This document shows positions 33,763 to 36,415 of a stretch of DNA of 36,415 bases, in pieces. Within the stretch, counting starts at the first letter, position 1; every line of letters starts with the position of its first letter. The DNA comes from an uncultured Alphaproteobacteria bacterium (GTDB taxonomy: Bacteria; Pseudomonadota; Alphaproteobacteria; RF32; CAG-239): positions 1-36,415 of the forward strand of contig CAMVHF010000008.1 of NCBI GenBank assembly GCA_947167235.1, in the 5' to 3' direction. The notes beneath the pieces are model-generated. The model was not told the origin of the DNA. It worked only from the letters and a program-made list of their open reading frames with translations, and ran no database searches. The position numbers and the translations under genes were made by a program.

Positions 33763-33807
33763 GGAAAAATCATATTGAACATTTATGGACTAATTCTGCG
33801 AATAATT

Positions 33808-33969
33808 ATGGAAACAATCAAAACTACTCCCGCAATCAATGAGTACGCTGACGATTTCCTCGGTAAGAACAGTTCGCGCCGCACCGTCAATGTTGCCGCC
33901 ACCGAACCGCACACCGACAGTAAGCAGCTGCTCCGTAAGCGTACTGAAGATTTAGGGGACAGTCTCTAA
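33808..33969 (+). CDS. Candidate 53-residue ORF or structured RNA
   Basis: The ATG at 33808 opens 53 residues, METIKTTPAINEYADDFLGK onward, hydrophilic and probably disordered. No ribosome-binding site is visible. Codons are rich in C and G (AAC, AAG, TTC, CTC, CGC), unlike most of the window. The same DNA pairs with itself: AGTACGCT (33841-33848) with AGCGTACT (33937-33944), and GATTTAGGG with CTCTAAATC right at the end of the ORF. A promoter and terminator frame it. It may be a small structured RNA or a short gene; the sequence does not decide. I saw no tmRNA, SRP, RNase P or 6S signature. Confidence 0.35.
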   Translation: METIKTTPAINEYADDFLGKNSSRRTVNVAATEPHTDSKQLLRKRTEDLGDSL

Positions 33970-33994
33970 ATCTTGATAACCTTTTACCCTAATC

Positions 33995-34044
33995 AAAGCG
34001 CACTCTCCGATTTTAACATCCGAAAGTGTGCTTTTTTATTTTTT
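33995..34044 (+). terminator. Intrinsic terminator of the small transcript
   Basis: AAAGCGCACT pairs with AGTGTGCTTT (one G-T pair) across a 20-base loop, followed by TTTTTT and more T. It lies before the esterase start, so it ends a separate upstream transcript. Confidence 0.8.
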
Positions 34045-34107
34045 AGGTTGTTTTTTCACCGTATGTCGGATATTATACATCAATCTGAAATTATTAAGAG
34101 GTGTCAA

Positions 34108-34794
34108 ATGTTGGATTATAAACTTTATAAAACTGCAGATAACCCTAAATCATTGGTCGTTTTTTTGCATGGATATAACGGCAATCTCGATGACCACAAA
34201 TATGCCATAGATTGGTTAAAGGATTCGCTTAATTCTGCTTATCTGGCTACCCCGATTGCACCTGAAAATTGCGATAAAAATCCCGAAAAACGCCAATGGT
34301 TCGGCATGTTGAAATACGATCCGGAATATAAACGCAGTGATCCCGATACTTCCGCAAAAGAGATTTTTAAAATTTACAGCGGTGCGCAGCACGATTTAGA
34401 CCACCGCGCCGATGATATCAATGAGTTTATTACCCAATTGCAGCAAAAATTAAATATAAATAATGCCCACACTTATTTAGTCGGTTTTTCGCAAGGGGCC
34501 ATGCTGACAATTTACACTTCTCTGACGCGTAGCGAACCGCTTGCCGGCGCTTTTGCCGTTGCCGGTTTGGTTGCCGGTGCAGATTTATTGGAAAAAAGAA
34601 TATCCGCCAAACCGCCTCTTTATATGCTGCACGGCGAAGATGATTTGCGCGTCCAATATAAAACCCTGCCGGATAGTCTGAATTGGCTTAAATCGCACGG
34701 CGTTAACGTAAACAGCAGCACTTATGCACATCTGGCTCATCGTGTCAACGAAGATGAGATTTCAAAAATCAGCTCAATTATCAATAACGCTTAG
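34108..34794 (+). CDS. Phospholipase/carboxylesterase-type alpha/beta hydrolase
   Basis: 228 residues from MLDYKLYKTADNPKSLVVFL. The ATG at 34108 has AGAGGTG upstream; the track start at 33973 lies in the terminator region and is rejected. Hydrolase motifs are FLHGYNGN (oxyanion loop), the nucleophile Ser in VGFSQGAML, Asp in LHGEDDLRV and His in YAHLAHRV. It belongs to the COG0400 (YpfH/carboxylesterase) group, whose substrates are short acyl esters. Its 3' end overlaps the convergent amidase gene by 14 bases. Confidence 0.9.
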   Translation: MLDYKLYKTADNPKSLVVFLHGYNGNLDDHKYAIDWLKDSLNSAYLATPIAPENCDKNPEKRQWFGMLKYDPEYKRSDPDTSAKEIFKIYSGAQHDLDHRADDINEFITQLQQKLNINNAHTYLVGFSQGAMLTIYTSLTRSEPLAGAFAVAGLVAGADLLEKRISAKPPLYMLHGEDDLRVQYKTLPDSLNWLKSHGVNVNSSTYAHLAHRVNEDEISKISSIINNA

Positions 34795-35503
34795 AAAATT
34801 TATAAGCGCATGCTTTTAAATGCGGTAAATACTCTTTCGGAAGCACAAAGTTTTCCGGATAGATATCGGTTATAATACGGTGCGTATCATGCTGTTTCGC
34901 CACCAGTTCCGGTAAAAAATGCCGACAAAAAGCATAACTTGCCGCCGGCAAATTATCGGTATTATATCCGATCTGCCGCAAAAGCTTCTCAACATCATTT
35001 TCCGCGACTTTACCGGCATCATTTAAATCATACCATAACCCTATTCCGTATTGAGCAAACTGTTGCCACGGGAACGCCTTTCCCGGATCAGGTTTTCTGG
35101 TCGGTGCAATATCCGAATGAGCCACAATATTTTGCGCCGGTATATTATAGCGACGAATTAAATCAAGGCATAAACTTCTAGCACTCGCCAACTGTTGCGG
35201 CGTGTAAGCTTCCTCTCCCATACTCGATGAACTCAGTTCAATACCGATAGAATAATGATTTAAATTATTCATACCGCGCCAAGAACTCACGCCGGCATGA
35301 AAAGCACGCTTTGCTTCCGGCACCGGTTGGAAAATGCGTCCGTCAGAACCGATAACAAAATGCGAGCTCAAATGCAATTTACGCAATAATTTAATCATCG
35401 GCACGCCCTCTTGTGCGCTGCAATGCAACACAATGGCTTTAACGGCACATTTTTTCGGACGTTCATTCCAGTATGGCAGAGGGATTTGAATAATCTTTTT
35501 CAT
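34781..35503 (-). CDS. N-acetylmuramoyl-L-alanine amidase (AmiD/AmpD-like, Amidase_2)
   Basis: A zinc amidase that cuts the lactyl-peptide bond of muropeptides. 240 residues from MKKIIQIPLPYWNERPKK; the ATG at 35503 has AGGAAG upstream, whereas the track's ATG at 35527 lies inside pgeF and lacks such a site. Zinc ligands fit His in IVLHCS, His in VAHSDIAPTRK and Asp in KPDPGKAFPW. FHAGVSSWRG is also typical. The C-terminal segment (NDVEKLLRQIGYN) resembles the peptidoglycan-binding tail of AmiD. No signal peptide is visible, so a cytosolic recycling role is possible. It is eight bases after pgeF and probably the last gene of the deoB-pgeF-amidase operon. Confidence 0.9.
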   Translation of the reverse strand: MKKIIQIPLPYWNERPKKCAVKAIVLHCSAQEGVPMIKLLRKLHLSSHFVIGSDGRIFQPVPEAKRAFHAGVSSWRGMNNLNHYSIGIELSSSSMGEEAYTPQQLASARSLCLDLIRRYNIPAQNIVAHSDIAPTRKPDPGKAFPWQQFAQYGIGLWYDLNDAGKVAENDVEKLLRQIGYNTDNLPAASYAFCRHFLPELVAKQHDTHRIITDIYPENFVLPKEYLPHLKACAYKFSKRY

Positions 35504-35511
35504 TTTACTTC

Positions 35512-36270
35512 CTATAATCTGATGCATGAGTACTGTGTCGGATAATCTTTTGGCGCATCAATCAGATGCAAATGCGTATTGCGCCGAAAGCTGAAATACT
35601 TCTGAAGCTCACTGTATGTATCGATATGTGAATTTTCAACGTTCGTCATTCCCATATTGTGTAATTTATCTTCCAAATAACCGCTTAAATCGAACAAATA
35701 TGTTGCATCGGTATTTTTAATGAAATACTTACCATTGAACGCGGATTGCGCTAAAAACTCATCACGCATATCATCTTTGACTTCAAACGAGCGCTGTTGC
35801 ATACACGGTCCGATTGCGGCGGCAATATTTTCACGCACGGCACCTTTTTTCTCCATCAAAGCAACAACATTTTCGACAATACCGCGAACGGCCCCGCGCC
35901 AACCGGCATGCGCCGCACCGATAACACCATGTTTATAATCAGCCAATAAAACCGGTGCACAGTCGGCCGTTTTAATGCCGAGTAAAATATCCGGATTATC
36001 GGTCACAATGCCATCGGCATAAACCTCAAACCACGACGGCTTATCCGTAATAACGGCGACATCACTGACACCTTGCCGAATAGTAAACATATTACCGCGC
36101 GTCATACCGAAAGTTGCGGCAATAATATCAAAATTTTTATACATATCCGCCTTATCATCGCGACTGGATAAATTCGTATTCAGCGTTGCATATTTTCCTG
36201 TTGAAACACCACCCTCCGAGCCAAAGAAGCAATGTTGATCGGCAATTAAATTTGATGCTTTCCAACTCAT
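35512..36270 (-). CDS. pgeF: Peptidoglycan editing factor PgeF (YfiH/laccase-domain family)
   Basis: PgeF-family proteins remove wrongly inserted residues from muropeptide precursors; older names are polyphenol oxidase or laccase-domain protein. 252 residues from MSWKASNLIADQHCFFGSEG. Conserved residues are visible in IKTADCAPVLL, AAHAGWRGAV and IGPCMQQRSFEV; YFSFRR precedes the C-terminus. The ATG at 36270 overlaps the deoB stop (ATGA) and has GGAAGAG upstream, so the track's 16 extra codons are rejected. It neighbours an amidase, which fits cell-wall quality control. Confidence 0.93.
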   Translation of the reverse strand: MSWKASNLIADQHCFFGSEGGVSTGKYATLNTNLSSRDDKADMYKNFDIIAATFGMTRGNMFTIRQGVSDVAVITDKPSWFEVYADGIVTDNPDILLGIKTADCAPVLLADYKHGVIGAAHAGWRGAVRGIVENVVALMEKKGAVRENIAAAIGPCMQQRSFEVKDDMRDEFLAQSAFNGKYFIKNTDATYLFDLSGYLEDKLHNMGMTNVENSHIDTYSELQKYFSFRRNTHLHLIDAPKDYPTQYSCIRL

Positions 36271-36415
36271 AAGAAACTCTTCCCGTATTTCATCGGTTCC
36301 AACCCGAAATAAGCACAAATTGTCTGTGCTATATCGGCGTATGTTTCACGCTGTCCGATATTTTCGGTTTTAACATTTTTACCAAACATAATGACCGGTA
36401 CCTGCTCACGGGTAT
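36267..36415 (-). CDS. deoB: Phosphopentomutase, C-terminal end (partial at window edge)
   Basis: The last 48 codons of an open frame running off the right edge, not in the ORF track. The peptide contains TREQVPVIMFG, then NIGQRETYADIAQTICAYFG and LEPMKYGKSFL, which match the C-terminus of DeoB: the TREYVP, GxRETFADIG and GKSFL pattern. DeoB converts ribose-1-phosphate to ribose-5-phosphate in nucleoside salvage. Its TGA overlaps the pgeF ATG by the ATGA sequence, so the genes are coupled. Start and length are outside the window. Confidence 0.9.
   Translation of the reverse strand, partial: TREQVPVIMFGKNVKTENIGQRETYADIAQTICAYFGLEPMKYGKSFL

Noticed and set aside
33734-34044. tmRNA, SRP RNA, RNase P RNA or 6S RNA
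   Set aside because: No tRNA-like CCA end or tag frame, no SRP GGAAGC apex, no RNase P core and no 6S pattern were found by eye.
33973-34107. 45-codon N-terminal extension of the esterase
   Set aside because: It spans the upstream terminator; the ATG at 34108 has a ribosome-binding site and gives the normal domain start.
1-36415. CRISPR arrays, tRNA genes, rRNA genes, insertion sequences
   Set aside because: No regular short repeat with spacers, no cloverleaf with a TTCGA loop, no rRNA sequence and no transposase were seen in the window.

Overview
The window reads as one contiguous piece of a bacterial chromosome, AT-rich and densely coded on both strands. The gene content points to an alphaproteobacterium: tolB, rpsA, an ihfA-merR pair, an rpmF-plsX-fabH operon, pgeF, tag, and an alanine racemase in which D46 follows the PLP lysine. 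HydF, the GTPase that matures [FeFe] hydrogenase, indicates fermentative or anaerobic metabolism. My inference is an uncultured host-associated or gut-type alphaproteobacterium. No rRNA, tRNA, CRISPR array, insertion sequence or phage gene was seen.

Layout: 31-1350 tolB; 1497-1958 ruvX, divergent from it. 1960-8388 is a glgB-glgX-malQ operon for alpha-glucan remodelling, with no glycogen synthesis genes beside it. 8590-9507 holds a DUF2934-like protein with a Ser/Cys/Lys tail and an orphan 113-residue protein, each with its own promoter and terminator. 9523-9860 is a nested repeat ending in a large palindrome at the 3' end of rpsA (9863-11545). 11980-13618 is a very AT-rich accessory patch: a lipoprotein, two small membrane proteins, a possible micro-ORF and inverted repeats. 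13644-14691 is a two-gene unit coding for a membrane-anchored protein of 11-residue repeats with a Cys/His-rich tail, plus a Dps-like ferritin. 14834-19644 holds an orphan protein, an AI-2E/PerM-family membrane protein translationally close to DNA glycosylase Tag, a membrane metallophosphoesterase and an exported protein. 19700-20433 is ihfA-merR. 20585-21474 has an orphan protein and a SemiSWEET transporter reading away from each other. 21491-25590 has alr facing away from a TatD-like hydrolase, hydF and a membrane-anchored GT2. 25770-26941 holds two lipoproteins. 27163-29784 has HU, a GT4 glycosyltransferase and a LicD-family protein. 29822-31243 is a membrane-fused spermidine synthase-like protein. 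31297-33531 is rpmF-plsX-fabH. 33734-34044 is a small transcription unit that may be a structured RNA or a 53-codon gene. 34108-36415 has an esterase facing an operon of deoB (3' end only), pgeF and an AmiD-like amidase.

Functional themes are envelope upkeep (TolB, Alr, PgeF, amidase, lipoproteins, glycosyltransferases, LicD), alpha-glucan metabolism, fatty acid and phospholipid start-up (PlsX, FabH), nucleoid proteins (HU, IHF) and metal or oxidative stress (Dps-like unit). The best candidates for something undescribed are the 11-mer-repeat protein with the Dps-like ferritin, the rpsA 3' repeat and palindrome, the 33.7-34.0 kb transcript, and the DUF2934 Ser/Cys tail protein. Everything here was read by eye; no database search or folding program was run.
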